A DNA stretch of 64,000 bases from Tupaia tana (GCA_026018925.1 JAKSZU010000011.1:7736985-7800984), one strand, 5' to 3'. Positions 31,594 to 43,200 are shown, counted from the first letter of the stretch. Made by a program: numbers and translations. Notes: generated by a model from the sequence alone, not told the origin.

Positions 31594-32529
31594 CTCCTTT
31601 CATTTTGTGATAATAATGAAGTCCTGTTCATTCTCTGTCTAGTACAGTAACTGCATTTTAGAAATCACCTGGGGAAATATTAAAACTCTCAAGGCCCTGG
31701 TGGGACTCCAGAACAATTAAAGCAGAATCTCTGGGAGTCACAAACAAGCATCAGTATTTTTTGAAACTTCTAAGTAATTTCCATGTAAAATTGAGGCCGA
31801 ATACACTACTTTATCAGATCCTTCACTTGTACAAGAACTAATTAATTAATTACTGAATTACTACTATGGGCATGGCAAAGTAACTAAAATGGTAGTTGTT
31901 CTGGTAACAGAAATTTAGAGCTCATGAAAAAGGGTAATTTGGGAAAAGTGAGGAGACACTTTTTTTCCGTTTTTGTTAAGTGTATTGCAATTGGCAAATC
32001 CAGGTGGAAACTGCATGTTCCGTAAAGGCCAGCTCTCCTTCTCATTGTAACCTTATTTCTAGGTTCTATTTCCCAAACATTGCAGATCCAGAATACACAC
32101 TTGCATCTTTAAGAACTAAGGTTTCATGTGCTTGCAAGGTAGGTCTGTATTGCTAAGACTCTACATTTGAAGCATCTGCATGTAGGCAATCGTAGAAGTT
32201 ACATATAGAGAAAAAAGAGAATATAAAGGACTGATGATATAATATTGGGAAATAGCCATATAAAAGGAAAAGAAAACAAAAAAAAAAAAAAGGAAGGGAG
32301 TTGCAGATGGAGAAAAAAATAAAATAATCCAAAGATAAGAAGGTGGAAAGAGAGTCTAGAGGGTCAAGTATAAATGTTAGGAAGGTAAAAGTAATGAAAA
32401 AAAGATGAGGTCTAAGGAGAGAAAATCTGATGTTTATGGTGTATACGGCATAGAGAAAGCTGTTGTTTTTTAAATGATACATAAAGAAATGATAGCAAAA
32501 TAAAATATTACAAATAATTGAAATAAAAA
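31594..32529. other. Unassigned sequence with a possible hAT remnant
   Basis: 31650-31790 (TTTTAGAAATCACCTGGGGAAATATTAAAA, then GGGAGTCACAAACAAGCATCAG) weakly resembles the MER5-type hAT element at 21523. The rest, including an A/G-rich stretch at 32190-32480, is unassigned. Confidence 0.4.
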
Positions 32530-33076
32530 TCAATCACCTATAATGCCACCATTCAAAGACAGTTACTTAATATTTAGGATTATTTTCCAAATATACATGT
32601 GTGTATATCTTTTATAAATAAAAATGGGACATTAGTTACATATTAATATAAAATCAGTTTTTATATGACAGTGTATTATAAATATTGTTCCATATCAATC
32701 AATACACAAATATTAATTTTTGAAATTAATACCAGATATTGTGGTTGTAATAGAGCTAGTATAATTTATTTAACAAATTCCTTAATAGTAATTTCTAAGT
32801 TTTTGATGTTTTAAACACTTTCGTTTATATAGGCTATACATGTGTCTGATTATTTCCTTAGATTAATTTCTAGGTATGCAATACCTGGATTCAAGAATAT
32901 GTGCATGGTATAAGATTTGCCTTCCTGAAAATTTGTATCAATTTATGCCCTTACTAGCAAAATATACAATTGGCTACTTTGTTATATGGTCAACAATGCT
33001 CAATATGTCAATATATCAATATGTTTCTTCTAGTTTTTTTGAATCTGCCAGGTTAAAAAAATAGTAGCCCAATGGT

Positions 33077-33077
<1 letters not shown>
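32530..33077 (-). mobile_element. Old L1 3' UTR, antisense (continues at 33364-33480)
   Basis: ATAATGCCACCATTCAAAGACAG, TCTGATTATTTCCTTAGATTAATTTCTAGG and a TTCCATATCAATCAATACAC-like stretch match old L1 3' regions. It resumes after a SINE with CACCATTCTTAGACTAC. Confidence 0.6.
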
Positions 33078-33107
<30 letters not shown>

Positions 33108-33363
33108 CTTGGAGAGGTTTTTGCTATAGGGTGCGAGCACTCTCCAGAAAGACAGAGAGAGACAGAGAGACAGAAAGCAAGAAATTACCCTCCAGGGTGG
33201 GATGGCCACACCACAATCCCTTCTCTTCCATTCTCCTGTCAGGATCTTGGGAATGCATACACATGTGCCTGATGTGAGTTTAAGTCACCGGGTCTGGGAC
33301 TCGAACTACGGTCAACTACATGGGAGTCCAGCAACATAGCCATTACGCCAACTGCTGGTCCCT
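33078..33363 (-). mobile_element. Family A SINE with long T-run
   Basis: A run of about 30 T opens it. The TSD CAATGGTG lies at 33070-33077 and 33364-33371. Complete to CTGCTGGTCCC. Confidence 0.92.
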
Positions 33364-33480
33364 CAATGGTGCTTTTATTTGCACCATTCTTAGACTACTA
33401 TTATGCTAAAGTTTTTTTATATGTATATAGAAATATATTTAAATTTATTCTTTGTACAGTTCTTCACATTTCCTTTGTTA

Positions 33481-34024
33481 GTCTTTCTTCCTATAGTTTG
33501 ATCTCCTAGGAATGCTGTCTAGTTGTCTAGAATGTTTTTCCTTCACGAAGCTTTCCATCATGCCTGGATGTGCCCCATTCCAGTCCACCTTCTCTAATTT
33601 CCAGGATTGCATTAAGTTACCTTTTGTTTTATATTTCTTTGGCCATTTAAAAAGAACCTTGGGGTGGAGAGAAGATGCTAAGATAGAGTGTGGCATGATG
33701 GAGCCTTTAGTGCTTTAACCCCTGCAAAGGACGAGGGAGGGAACAGGGCTGTGCAGAACATGGTAAGGACTTATGATAGTTAGACAAGGCTTGGCCAACC
33801 CTTCCTGGAGCTCTGGAGGAAATACTGCCCAGCACAACCATCCCTCCTCGGACTAGAGGTCCTCGCCCTCTATTCTTTCCTCACTCTGTCATTGACTGGA
33901 TAGGGTTGCCAGACCCAGCAAACTAAAATGCAGGATGCCAGTTAAATTTTTACATTGCAGATAACCAATGAATAACAAACAAACAAACAAACAAACCAAA
34001 CCAAAACAAAACAAAACAAAATCT
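33481..34024. other. Unassigned sequence
   Basis: 33530-33640 may be a sense L2 fragment (CTTTCCATCATGCCTGG). At 33905-33960, GTTGCCAGACCCAGCAAACTAAAATGCAGGATGCCAGTTAAATTT resembles an old interspersed repeat that I cannot name with confidence. Confidence 0.35.
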
Positions 34025-34110
34025 TTTAAATTTTTTTAGAGACAATGTCTTGTTATATTGTCTAGGCAGGCTTTGAACTCATCCTATTATAAAGGACATT
34101 ATATATAGAT
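34025..34110 (-). mobile_element. 7SL/Alu-like SINE fragment
   Basis: TTTTTTTAGAGACAATGTCTTGTTATATTGTCTAGGCAGGCTTTGAACTCATCC is antisense Alu/7SL-type sequence. No tRNA head is certain, so it may be a monomer or a family C fragment. Confidence 0.65.
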
Positions 34111-34490
34111 ATATAAACACACATAACAGACTATCTATTATTCACCAGGAAGAAAACTTGAACTGGGCATCTTGTACTTTATCTGGAAGCCCTAGAAGGA
34201 GGCTGCCTGAGAACCATGTGATCGTAGGTGAGGTGGCTCAGCAGGAGCTGATGGCAGGGGGTGGCTTGTTGACCACATTCCCTGTGTTGGAACAGTCACT
34301 GCTCCTGGACGAGGTATCTGAGTGGTGCATTTCCATGTCCAGGGGAATTTAACACCATAGTCTGGAGCTTGAACTGGAAGATCTAAGAGAACAGCTTCAA
34401 TTAATTGCTGATAAAATAACCCAAGATTAGAAAATTTCAAGGATTTAGTATATGATAGAGCAGAGGAAGCAGTCAGTACGGACCATTGAG
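34111..34490. other. Unassigned sequence
   Basis: Nothing recognised between the 7SL-like fragment and the next SINE. Confidence 0.4.
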
Positions 34491-34679
34491 AGGGCTACCC
34501 AGGTGGTGTGGTGGTTAAGATGGTTGGATCCAACATGGCTGACTACATGGTTTAAATCCCAGACCCAGTGCATTGGAAAACATGCCAGATGTGTGTACAT
34601 TCATGACCAAAGTCTGAAGAGGAGAAAGGAAGAAAAGAAATTGCAACATGAACCTCTCCACTGGGGGGGTGTTTTCTCA

Positions 34680-34713
<34 letters not shown>

Positions 34714-34745
34714 AGTAAATGCATGTGCCCTGTAGTAAATTCTTT
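34491..34745 (+). mobile_element. Family A SINE, GGATCC-head subtype
   Basis: The head AGGGCTACCCAGGTGGTGTGGTGGTTAAG carries GGATCCAACATGGC. The body is complete to CCTGTAGTAAATTC. Confidence 0.85.
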
Positions 34746-34760
34746 TAAAAGAGATTTGGG

Positions 34761-34992
34761 GGGGCCGGCAGGTGGCATAGTGGTTAAGACACTGGACTCC
34801 CACATGGTCGACCGTGGTTTGAGTCCTGGACCCCGTGGGCTCACGCTTGGCATGTGTGTGTGTGCCTGCCCACACTGTGGCCATCCCCCCGGGGGGTGAT
34901 TTCTCACTTTTTGTCTCTCTGTCTCTCTTGTCTCTCTGGTAAGTGTATGCACCCCATAGCAAAAATCTCTCTCTAAAAAGAAAAAAAGAAAG
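34761..34992 (+). mobile_element. Family A SINE with internal deletion
   Basis: The head GGGGCCGGCAGGTGGCATAGTGG is typical. The central AGAGGAGAATGGAGGAGAAGGG block is deleted, so the GTGTGTGCCTGCCC block joins CTGTGGCCATCCCC directly. The AAAGAAAG tail meets the next SINE. Confidence 0.88.
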
Positions 34993-35027
34993 AAAGAAAA
35001 GAAAAAGTGATTTAGGAAGAGCTTTTT

Positions 35028-35312
35028 TTTTTTTTTTCTTTTTTTTTTTTTGAGAGGTTTTTCGCTATAGGGCGTGTGCGCTTGCCGGACAGACAGAGAG
35101 AGACAGAGAGACAGAGAGACAGAAAGCGAGAAATCACCCCCCAGGGGGGATGGTCACGCCGCAATCCCTTCTCCTCCATTCTCCTCTCGGGATCTTGGGC
35201 ACGCACGCACACGCACCCTGCGTGAGTTGTAAGCCACCGGGTCCGAGACGCGAACCGCGGTCGACTACGTGGGAGTCCAGCGACATAGCCATTACGCTAA
35301 CTGCTGGTTCCC
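35028..35312 (-). mobile_element. Family A SINE, young subfamily (GAGACGCGAAC)
   Basis: TSD GGAAGAGCTTTTT at 35015-35027 and 35313-35325. It carries the variant GTAAGCCACCGGGTCCGAGACG, which marks the young subfamily. Inserted tail-to-tail beside the previous SINE. Confidence 0.95.
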
Positions 35313-35749
35313 GGAAGAGCTTTTTAAAAGGGAGACAGTGAGAACATTAGTGAATAGTAGAGTTAGGGGTTGGTGATATTTATAGAAGAAGAAGAAGGGT
35401 GAATTGAAGGTGTTGGGGTAAAGATCAGGTTGTTCTTCTGAAAGGAAGTGACCAACTTTGCCAATGAAGAATGATCCTTCTTCCAGAAAAGCAAGAACAG
35501 AAAGTGAAACTCATGAAGTGGAGAGGAAGGAAGTTGTAGGAACTTGATTTGTGTGGCCTCTCTCTTTCTAAGAAAGGAAGACCCAATGATATCTGCTGGG
35601 AGTCAGGGGTAAGTGCTTGGGTTTAGAGCTCAGAAGACATGAAATAAGCTTCCCCCTAGTGAGCATAATTTTGAAGAGAAGATGGCGGAGTTTAACTGTA
35701 ACTCTTCCCTCTTCTTGAAGACTACGCACTGAGTGTGGATGACGTCTGA
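35313..35749. other. Unassigned sequence
   Basis: Nothing recognised. A short (GAA)n-like run lies at 35385-35395. Confidence 0.4.
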
Positions 35750-36000
35750 AGCACAACTCCTGCCCTTAAGTTTTTATCTAATTAGGAAAAAAACTCACAC
35801 ATGACAAGATAAATAGCCATATAGAAAGCAAAAGCTAAGTGTCACTTTGTGGTCCAGGCAAAATCGATTACAAAGAAGGACAAAGATAACTGGGAGCTGG
35901 AGAATCTGAGGAAGATTTTCCAATGAGGAGAGACTTCAGTTGGGCCTCAGATAGGAGTCAGAGCATGGGGGAAAGTGGAACAGGTGTTCTAGGCAGGAGT
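35750..36000 (-). mobile_element. L2-type LINE fragment, probable
   Basis: CTGCCCTTAAGTTTTTATCTAATTAGG and GAGACTTCAGTTGGGCCTCAGATAGG, then GAACAGGTGTTCTAGGCAGGAG, follow the order of the antisense L2 3' region. It is strongly diverged. Confidence 0.5.
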
Positions 36001-36589
36001 TCTGGCTTCTCAACAAACAGCAGTTTGGCTCTACGCCTTTTAAGTCTTCTCTGTCCCATAGGCAAACTCTGACGTGTTTGGCAAAGTCCATTTCCTTCAT
36101 GTGCTAAGTCTATAAGAGCCTGAGTCATCTCAGAATCCTTGGTTGAATTTTTATTGCAGTCTAATGACTCTTCAAGAGTCAGCAGACATGGGCTCCTACT
36201 CCTTTATTCTCCTAAAAATAGATGAGATTTCAACTGTTCCAAAAAAGGGGACAATGGGCGGTTGGAGCCGGCATGGGGCCTGTGGGCTGGCAGTGTTCAT
36301 TTGCTGCAACAACGAAATGGCGTGAAGAGAAGGCTTCAAGAGGTCCCTGGGCTGCTTGGAGTCTCCTGGTGTTACAGGACTTGTTTTAGCATTCATGAAT
36401 ATCGAATGAGAGCAAAAAGGTAATTTAACTTAATGAACTGAGTAAGCTTTGCAAGGCTCCTTGAATACTTCCCAGCCTACATCTACCTTAACTGTCTACT
36501 AAAAGTAGAAGAGATTTGGTCATTTCTCTCCCTCTTTGGCTTTTAACTCATTACTAATTCTATCTCCGTTTCCATATAAAGAACTTAAG
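36001..36589. other. Unassigned sequence
   Basis: Nothing recognised. A short plus-strand frame (36143-36325) has no recognisable features. Confidence 0.4.
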
Positions 36590-36800
36590 ATAGATCTTGC
36601 CCTAATACTGCCAGACTAATCTGCCTTAATGACAAACCTTATTGCATTGTTTTCCTGCTTAAAAACCTTCAATGGCTCCCTATTTCCTACTATAAATTCT
36701 TCTTGATTTACAAAATTGCCATAGTCTCTCTGGGTTTGTCTCACATGCGACCGTATTCCTTTCTAAGCTCTAAACATACCCTGTTCTCTTGACAAGTTGC
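36590..36800 (+). mobile_element. L2-type LINE fragment
   Basis: ATTGCATTGTTTTCCTGCTTAAAAACCTTCAATGGCTCCCTATTTCCTACTATAAATTC is the sense L2 3' region. ATTGCCATAGTCTCTCTGGG and TTTCTAAGCTCTAAACATACC follow. Confidence 0.75.
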
Positions 36801-38054
36801 CCTATAGGAGGTAGGGAGACTACCAGCAGGGAATGTCTGTCATTTTGCCATATTTTCTACAAGGAATGACCTGATAACTCAGTTAAGCTCTTACTTGGAT
36901 AATTTTAGCACAGTCATATTTTTGGTGAACTTAAAAATTTCCTCCTAATGGCCCAAGGATTTTCCTTATCTGTTCTCCTATCAGCTAGAATTTTCTCCAC
37001 TAAATTGGACTTCTTTATGGAGATCTAGTAAAGTCTCTGTTTTGGGTAGGAGATTTGCTCAGCCTTTGCAAAAATTAAACAGCTTGTGTTTTGTCAACAT
37101 CAATTCCCAGTTTAGATTAGAGTCATTAGTGGCAGAGCAAGTGCTATTTGGCTGAGCAGTGATAATTAAAGCAGCAAATGGGGATCTTCGTAATTCTGCC
37201 CTTGTTTTGCATGGATAATGGAACGAAGACATGTCCCAAGGACTTTTGAAACAGATGATAACATGGTCCGGATTGTGCATCCCCACCCTACATTCAGAAA
37301 CCAAGAGAGATTACCGAAGGGACCTCAAGATCAGGAAAATAACAGCAGCAGCACCAGAAATGAGGAAAGGATTCTATCAACATAAAGCTTAAAGATTTTT
37401 GAGATAGCACAGAGGAAGTCACAAAGGATACCTCTGCAAGTCCCCTTGCTTAGGAAATGCAGATGCAGGCAGTGGGAAGTTGCTAAACTGGTTTTTCCAT
37501 AGAAGTCAAGACTGACTTGGAGCTTTTGGTGTGTGGTGTACATACACCTGCACTGGTCAGTTTCAAGCTACCCATGCTGAGCTGAGGAGGGATGCATAGC
37601 TTTGGCTCTTGCAAACTTGTGCAAGCCAGCTCCATGACACCATGGAATGCTGTGAAAGTTAGTGCAAGTGGCCATTTGTAATAAGCCTCTAAGCTAGGGG
37701 TGTGGGGGTTGGGTGTGTTGCAGGGACTGGAGACCATAAAGAGATGAACATTGGCTCCTTGGAACTTTTTACCCTCCCAGGACCCACAGCTTCCAGGAGC
37801 ATCTGGACTCCAAGAAGCAGAGGAAAGTGAACCAGAGAAGACAGCAAGGGCAGGCCCGTTTTTCTCTCTGACACACTCCTAACTGCAGGGCTCTTTCTCT
37901 TAAGGTACATATCATAAGAGTATCCATCCATTCATGTATCCACCCACAAAGGAAGAATAGAGACCAGGTGGAAGAAACAGTTCCACGTAGGCAGACGGCC
38001 CTCATACAGAGGCCAGAACAGATTGAATGACTGTGCTTCTCCCGCGCCCCCATC
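36801..38054. other. Unassigned sequence
   Basis: Nothing recognised. Several short antisense frames (37059-38053) have no domain signature. Confidence 0.4.
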
Positions 38055-38695
38055 CTTCATCTGCCAGTTCTATGTTGAAATCCTAAACCTGAATGTGGTG
38101 GGATTTGAAGGTGGGGCCTTTGAGAAGTATTTAGATTTAGATGAGACATTGGGGACCAGCAGTTAGCGTAATGGCTATATCGCTGGACTCCCATGTAGTT
38201 GACCGTGGTTCGAGTCCCAGACCTGGGGGCTTAAACTCATGCCAGGCGCATGTGCGTGTGTGCCCAAGATCCCGAGAGGAGAATGGAGGAGAAGGGATTG
38301 CAGCGTGGCCATCCCCCCTGGGGGGTGATTTCTCGTTTTCTGTCTCTGTCTCTGTCTCTCTGGTGAGTGCACGTGCCCTATAGCAAAAACCTCTCCAAAA
38401 AAAGAAAAGTAAAAGATTGAGATGAGACATTGATGATGAGGGCTGATGACGAGATCAGTGTCTTCATAAGAAGAAGAGACTCCAGAGCTTCCTCTTTCCA
38501 CTGTGTGAAGACACAGCAAGAAGGCACCTTCCTGTAAGCCAGAAGAGAGTCCTCACCGGAGTCCTACCATACTGGCTAGGATGCTTATCTTGCACTTCCT
38601 CCAAAACTGTGAGAAATAAATGTCTACTCTTCATGCCACCCAGTTTATGGTATTCTGTTACAGTTTCCTAAGCAGACTAAGATACTCACAAAATA
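38055..38695 (+). mobile_element. LTR-like repeat (MaLR-type guess), SINE-interrupted
   Basis: TTCTATGTTGAAATCCTAAACC, GGTGGGGCCTTTGAGAAG, GTGTGAAGACACAGCAAGAAGGCACCTTCCTG, AACTGTGAGAAATAAATGTCTACT and GTTACAGTTTCCTAAGCAGACTAAGA are the conserved phrases of a common mammalian LTR-type repeat. The class is inferred and the exact family is not given. Confidence 0.6.
38152..38419 (+). mobile_element. Family A SINE inside the LTR-like repeat
   Basis: A perfect 13-bp TSD, AGATGAGACATTG, at 38139-38151 and 38420-38432. The head is GGGACCAGCAGTTAGCGTAATGGC. Confidence 0.95.
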
Positions 38696-38832
38696 GAGTA
38701 TATTATACGGTGGGGAAGACGTGGCCATGTTTATCAGCTGTCACATTAAGAATGCAGATAGATTAAACTTTTGACTACAAGACAGAATTTTCAAATTGGG
38801 TGACAAGGGAAATTTCAGCTCTATATATGAGG

Positions 38833-38949
38833 AGTTTTCAAACAATTCATGAAAAATGTATATTGAAAAAAATACCATGTATGGATTTCAAACTTTTTGG
38901 ACCAAAATAGGCTCATATTTTAATGGTATTTTCCACAGATTTTTTTAAG
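38833..38949. mobile_element. Mariner-like MITE, copy 1
   Basis: The left end GTTTTCAAACAATTCATGAAAAATG is roughly inverted in the right end ATTTTCCACAGATTTTTTTAAG. The interior CATGTATGGATTTCAAACTTTTTGGACCAAAATAGGCTCAT matches the interior of the copy at 42660. Confidence 0.6.
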
Positions 38950-39514
38950 TCCTGTCACTGTTCATAGGAGAGCTGCCACTATCCCAAATAAAATGACAGA
39001 AGAAAGTTAAAAATGATAGTATGAAAAATGGTTCTTTAGGAAAATACAACAAAAATAAAGCCAAGGCTTAATTTTAATAGCACACAAAATGGAATTTAAG
39101 ACTGAAAGAATTAAATGGGATAAGAGAGTCATTTGGTATTAATGAAAAATATAAAAATCAATAAAAATGTAAGAGTCCTGAAATATTATTTACCAAAAAT
39201 ATACAATGCTGAGATAAATAAAGCACAGCTATTTGGAAGGTGAAGAACAGTTGATACAATGTGGTGTTGTACTTCAACAAAATGTGACTTTCAGAATCTG
39301 ACCAGTTAAACAAAAGTATGATATAGAAGGGTGAAAGAGTTCAATGGTTATATATAAGAACATAATTATATTTAATAGTTATAAATATATGTGTATAAAT
39401 ATGCATATATATTCCAAAAAATTTATAAACTTTTTGGTTGTTTCTTAAAAGGAATTATTTATTTTATTTCTTAATATTAATTAATTAATTAATTTTTACT
39501 CATTAATTGATTTT
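38950..39514. other. Unassigned A/T-rich sequence
   Basis: An A/T-rich stretch with no recognised repeat. (TTAA)n-like runs lie near 39475-39500. Confidence 0.4.
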
Positions 39515-39674
39515 TATTATTATCATTTTAATTTGCCCTAGGGCACATGTACTCAGCCGAGAGAGACAGAGAGAGAGAGGGAAAGTGAGGAAGCAAGCTG
39601 CCAGGTCTGAGACTCAAACTGTTCAGCTATATGGGAGTCCAGCACTTTAACCACCACACCCACCTGTTAGACCC
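39515..39674 (-). mobile_element. Family A SINE, short variant
   Basis: TTTGCCCTAGGGCACATGTACTC, GA block, CAAGCTGCCAGGTCTGAGACTC and end CCCACCTGTTAGACC. Confidence 0.82.
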
Positions 39675-39689
39675 CCAAAAAGAATATTG

Positions 39690-39964
39690 ATTTTTTTTTT
39701 TCCTTTTTTTGGAGAGGTTTTTGCTATAGGGCATGTACGCTCGCCAGACAGTCAGACAGAGACAGAGAGACAGAAAGCGAGAAATCACCCCCCAGGGGGG
39801 ATGGCCACGCCGAAATCCTTTCTCCTCCATTCTCCTCTTGGGATCTTGGGCACGCATGCACACGTGCCCAGCATGAGTTTTAAGTCACTAGGTCCAGGAT
39901 TTGAACCACGGTCAACTACATGGGAGTCCAGCGACATAGCCATTACGCTAACTGCTGGTCTCCC
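39690..39964 (-). mobile_element. Family A SINE, full length
   Basis: A 10-bp TSD, AAGAATATTG, at 39680-39689 and 39965-39974. The neighbouring short variant ends only about 15 bp to the left. Confidence 0.93.
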
Positions 39965-40009
39965 AAGAATATTGCTTTTTTAAAAAAATTTCCAGTGAAA
40001 CTTTATTAC

Positions 40010-40400
40010 AGTAGTCTCACAAATATTTATTAAGTTTCAGCCAAATGCCAGGCCTTGAGGTTAGGTAGAGGCTGAAATTTGAATGGGCTAGTCACAACCT
40101 TGCCCCAAGGAGCTTATGTACCAGACCCTGTTCTAGAAGGGCATGCAATAGAGGACCACAGGGACAAAGGTCTCTGTTTTTATGAAGCTGACACTCCATG
40201 GGAGGACAGACATAACAAAGACACACAAGTGAAGAAGAACGTCAAGTCAGAGTGATAGGAGAGGATGCTATTTTAGAACTGGAGCTATGGAGAAGTCTTG
40301 CAGGAGTCAGATGACATTTGAGCAGAGACTGAGTGAAGGGAGGGTAAAAAGCAGGCAGGTATTCGAGGAGGGGAGCTCCGGACTCCCTATCTTTTGGGTA
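40010..40400 (-). mobile_element. L2-type LINE fragment
   Basis: AATATTTATTAAGTTTCAGCCAAATGCCAGGCC, CAGACCCTGTTCTAGAAGGGC, TTTATGAAGCTGACACTCCATGGGAGGACAGAC and GACATTTGAGCAGAGACTGAGTGAAGG are successive antisense L2 3' landmarks. It is the longest L2 piece in the window. A second CTCCCTATCTTTTGGGT follows the first by about 22 bp at its right end. Confidence 0.75.
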
Positions 40401-41107
40401 GAGAGAGGCTCCCTATCTTTTGGGTCAGTATTTTTTCCTCAACTTGAAGAATTTTTTTTTTTAAATGAGCCTTTTATTTTTTGCCAGTCTTTATTATTTT
40501 CTTAAGGGTCTTTTGTTTTTGTTTTGACTGTATATAAATTTCTTTAATTTGTTTTTAATTTCTAAATCATTTAATACTACAATTTTCAGGCTAATTTTAA
40601 AAGAGTGTTTAAACATTTTCTTGTGTGGTTAATTTTTTTTTCCTGTCTTTTTATTATGTTAAAGTTTCTTTGTGCTTTGAGCCAGAGAATGTAGACCAAA
40701 CCACTTCTTTGTCTTAAATTCCATGTATGTTTCCTTTGTGGCCCAGCACGTGACAAAATCCAGTTTGGTGCCTTAGCATTGCTAACTTTCATTGGCACCA
40801 GATTTTTATCCTACAAGTGGACATGAGGGGGTGGTGACCACTGCGAATGGGAAACCGTGAGGCCCCACTGATCGCTTTGCTGCTAAAAACACACGGTGGC
40901 TCACAGGACACGGTGCATGTCTGGCAAGGTTTTGGAGTACCACATACAACACAGTTCTTTTTCATTCATCAGGTTCCACACTGACTTCTCTCTCATGCTC
41001 CATGCTTTAGCCACACTAAACTTTCATTTGGTCACACCACTCTTTCCCTCTAATTTTGGAGCATAAGTATTTTTGTTATGGAACATCCTTTTCTCTCTTT
41101 CTTTTTT
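40401..41107. other. Unassigned sequence
   Basis: Nothing recognised. T-rich on the left. Confidence 0.4.
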
Positions 41108-41366
41108 GCTTTTTTAGTTTTTTTTGCTGTAGGGTATGTTGCTCACAGGAGAGAGACAAGGAGAAGGTGAAAGAGAGAGGGAAAGTGAGAAATCCTCCCC
41201 CCCGGCCATGGAGGATGGCCATGCAGGATGGCCATACTGCAGTCCATTCTCCTCTTGGAATTTTGCACCCAGTGTGATTTTCAAGCCACCAGATCTGGAC
41301 TCAAACTGCTGATTCAGCCGTTTGGGATCCAGTGCCTTAATTGCCACATCACCTGGTGGCCCCATC
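41108..41366 (-). mobile_element. Family A SINE, diverged
   Basis: TTTTTTGCTGTAGGGTATG opens it. The centre has an internal tandem duplication, GGATGGCCATGC(A), at 41213-41235. The head ends CATCACCTGGTGGCCCC. Confidence 0.8.
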
Positions 41367-41382
41367 CTTTTCTCTCTTATAG

Positions 41383-42190
41383 ATTGTATTAGTCAGAGTT
41401 CTTCAGAGCCAGTAGGATTCATGTAAATATATAGATATAGATATAAATAAATTTATTATAAGGAATTGGCTCCCATGAGTAGGAAGGCTGACAAGCCCCA
41501 GTATCTGCAACTGGCAAGGTGAACACTGAGGAGAGTGACGAGCAATTCTGGTTTGAGTTTGAAGACATAAGAGCCAGGAGAGCAGGTGATGTAAATTCTA
41601 GTCTGAAGGCCAGACCTTGGCTCAAAATCCAAGGAGAACTAATTTTTCATTTAGGATCTAACGGCAGAAGAAAACCCAGTGTTCCAGCTCAGAGGAGTCA
41701 GATGAAGAATTTCCTCTTAGCCTTTTTATTCTAGTCAGGTCTTCAACTGATGAGACAAGGCCCACACACATCAGGAAGGGTAATCTGCTTCAGTCAGTCC
41801 ATTGATTCAAATGTTAATCTCATTCAGAGGATCTCAAAAATACACTGAATAATCCTTTTCTTTTCTTTCTATAGGGCATATGTGCTCACTAGAGTGAGAC
41901 AGAGATGGGGGCAGGGAATGTGAGAAATCTCTCCCTATGAGGACGATGGTGATGCTGCAATCCCTTCTCCTCTGTTCGCTTGTTATTTGGAGCATACATG
42001 CACATGTGCCTGGCATGAGTTTCAGGTCACCGTGTCTGGGACTTGAACTGCAGACATAGCCATGTGGGATTCAATCACCTTAAACTCCATGCACCTGCCA
42101 GGTCCACACCCTGAATAATGTTTGACTGACGACCCTGGGACTCTGTGGCATAGTCAAAATAACACATAAAAATTAACCATTGTACTCCTA
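41383..42190 (-). mobile_element. LTR-like repeat 2, SINE-interrupted
   Basis: TGTATTAGTCAGAGTTCTTCAGAGCC, ATTTATTATAAGGAATTGGCTCC, TCTTCAACTGATGAGACAAGGCCCACACAC and TTGATTCAAATGTTAATCTCATTC are followed, after a SINE, by TGAATAATGTTTGACTGACGACCCTGGG and ATAACACATAAAAATTAACCAT. This order matches a common mammalian LTR-type repeat. The orientation and family are uncertain. Confidence 0.6.
41853..42106 (-). mobile_element. Family A SINE inside LTR-like repeat 2
   Basis: The flanks ACACTGAATAAT (41841-41852) and ACACCCTGAATAAT (42107-42120) make an imperfect TSD. The end reads CACCTGCCAGGTCC. It is an older copy. Confidence 0.82.
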
Positions 42191-42580
42191 GGGCTTTCCT
42201 CGAAGGTCTCAGACTGAATGTTGCTGCCTCCCAGAAACTTTTCTGATCCTACTCCTATGACCATGTTACGGACTCCAGCTGTGTGCTCAGATAGCATCCT
42301 GTCCATCTCCTATCTTGACACTTGTGTATTCTACTTTTGTTTAATTATTGAATGAACTAAAAGTAATTGAGAGTAGGATCCTATCCTGTTCTGTCTCTGC
42401 GTTATTACTCTTTGCCTGACATACTCAGATGCTTCCACTTTTGCCTTCATCCTTCCACGTGATTATCAGCTTCCTGAGAGCAGAGGCCTGTGTCTATCTT
42501 GTTGACTGCTGCATCTACTTCTAGAAGAGGGCCAGGAACATCACGAGTATCCAATTAATATGGATTTAATAGTATCCAGG
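42191..42580 (+). mobile_element. L2-type LINE fragment(s)
   Basis: TGCTGCCTCCCAGAAACTTTTCTGATCC, TTGTGTATTCTACTTTTGTTTAATTATTG, CAGCTTCCTGAGAGCAGAGGCCTGTGTCTATC and GGGCCAGGAACATCACGAGTATCC are sense L2 3' landmarks, reaching the end of the element. A partial internal repeat near 42340-42420 suggests two overlapping pieces. Confidence 0.75.
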
Positions 42581-42659
42581 AATAAATAAAAAATAACACA
42601 TTAAAACTAAGTACAGTTCATCACAGTCAGTGCAATATTAGAGAATACAAGAGATCTCT

Positions 42660-42775
42660 AAAGAGTTCATGTAAAATAAATATGATGAAAAAGCTATGCA
42701 TGGACTTAAATTTTTTTTCACAGAAATAAATTGCATTTTTACCTCCCATTTTCCATAAAGTTTTTGAAGTAACCT
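42660..42775. mobile_element. Mariner-like MITE, copy 2
   Basis: AAGAGTTCATGTAAAAT and ATTTTCCATAAAGTTTTTGAAGTAACC are diverged inverted ends. The interior GCTATGCATGGACTTAAATTTTTTTTCACAGAAATAAATTGCAT parallels copy 1 at 38833. Confidence 0.6.
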
Positions 42776-43034
42776 TATATAGAACATTCCAGAACATTCT
42801 AGAAAAACTTAGAATCTATTAATGTAATTAGTATGTACAAGATTTTCAAAATAGGATTATTTTACTAGATGTCAAAAAAGTATTATCAAAAAAAAAAGAA
42901 AAGAGAGAGAAAAGAAAGATGAACCTTTCTAATGTAGTATTGAAGAATTTTTTAAAATAACAAAAGAACCAATGACCAAAAGCATAGTAATGATGCAACA
43001 TTGAAAGTCTTTCATTAAAATAGGACAGAGTTCA

Positions 43035-43200
43035 TTGAATTATAGTCTGTAAGATCCAGCCACACCTGTCTTTTATTGTGGCTGCTCGCACGCTGCAAGG
43101 GTACTGTTGAGTAGGTGTGACAGAGATGGTATGATCTGCAAAGCTAAACATATTTACGACCTGGCTCTTCACAGAAAATGCTTTGTGACCTCTGATAAAC
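43035..43200. mobile_element. hAT-type DNA transposon remnant
   Basis: GTAAGATCCAGCCACACC, TTATTGTGGCTGCTCGCACGCTGCAAGGG, GAGTAGGTGTGACAGAGATGG and TACGACCTGGCTCTTCACAG match the family of the copy at 27212, in the same orientation. Confidence 0.75.
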
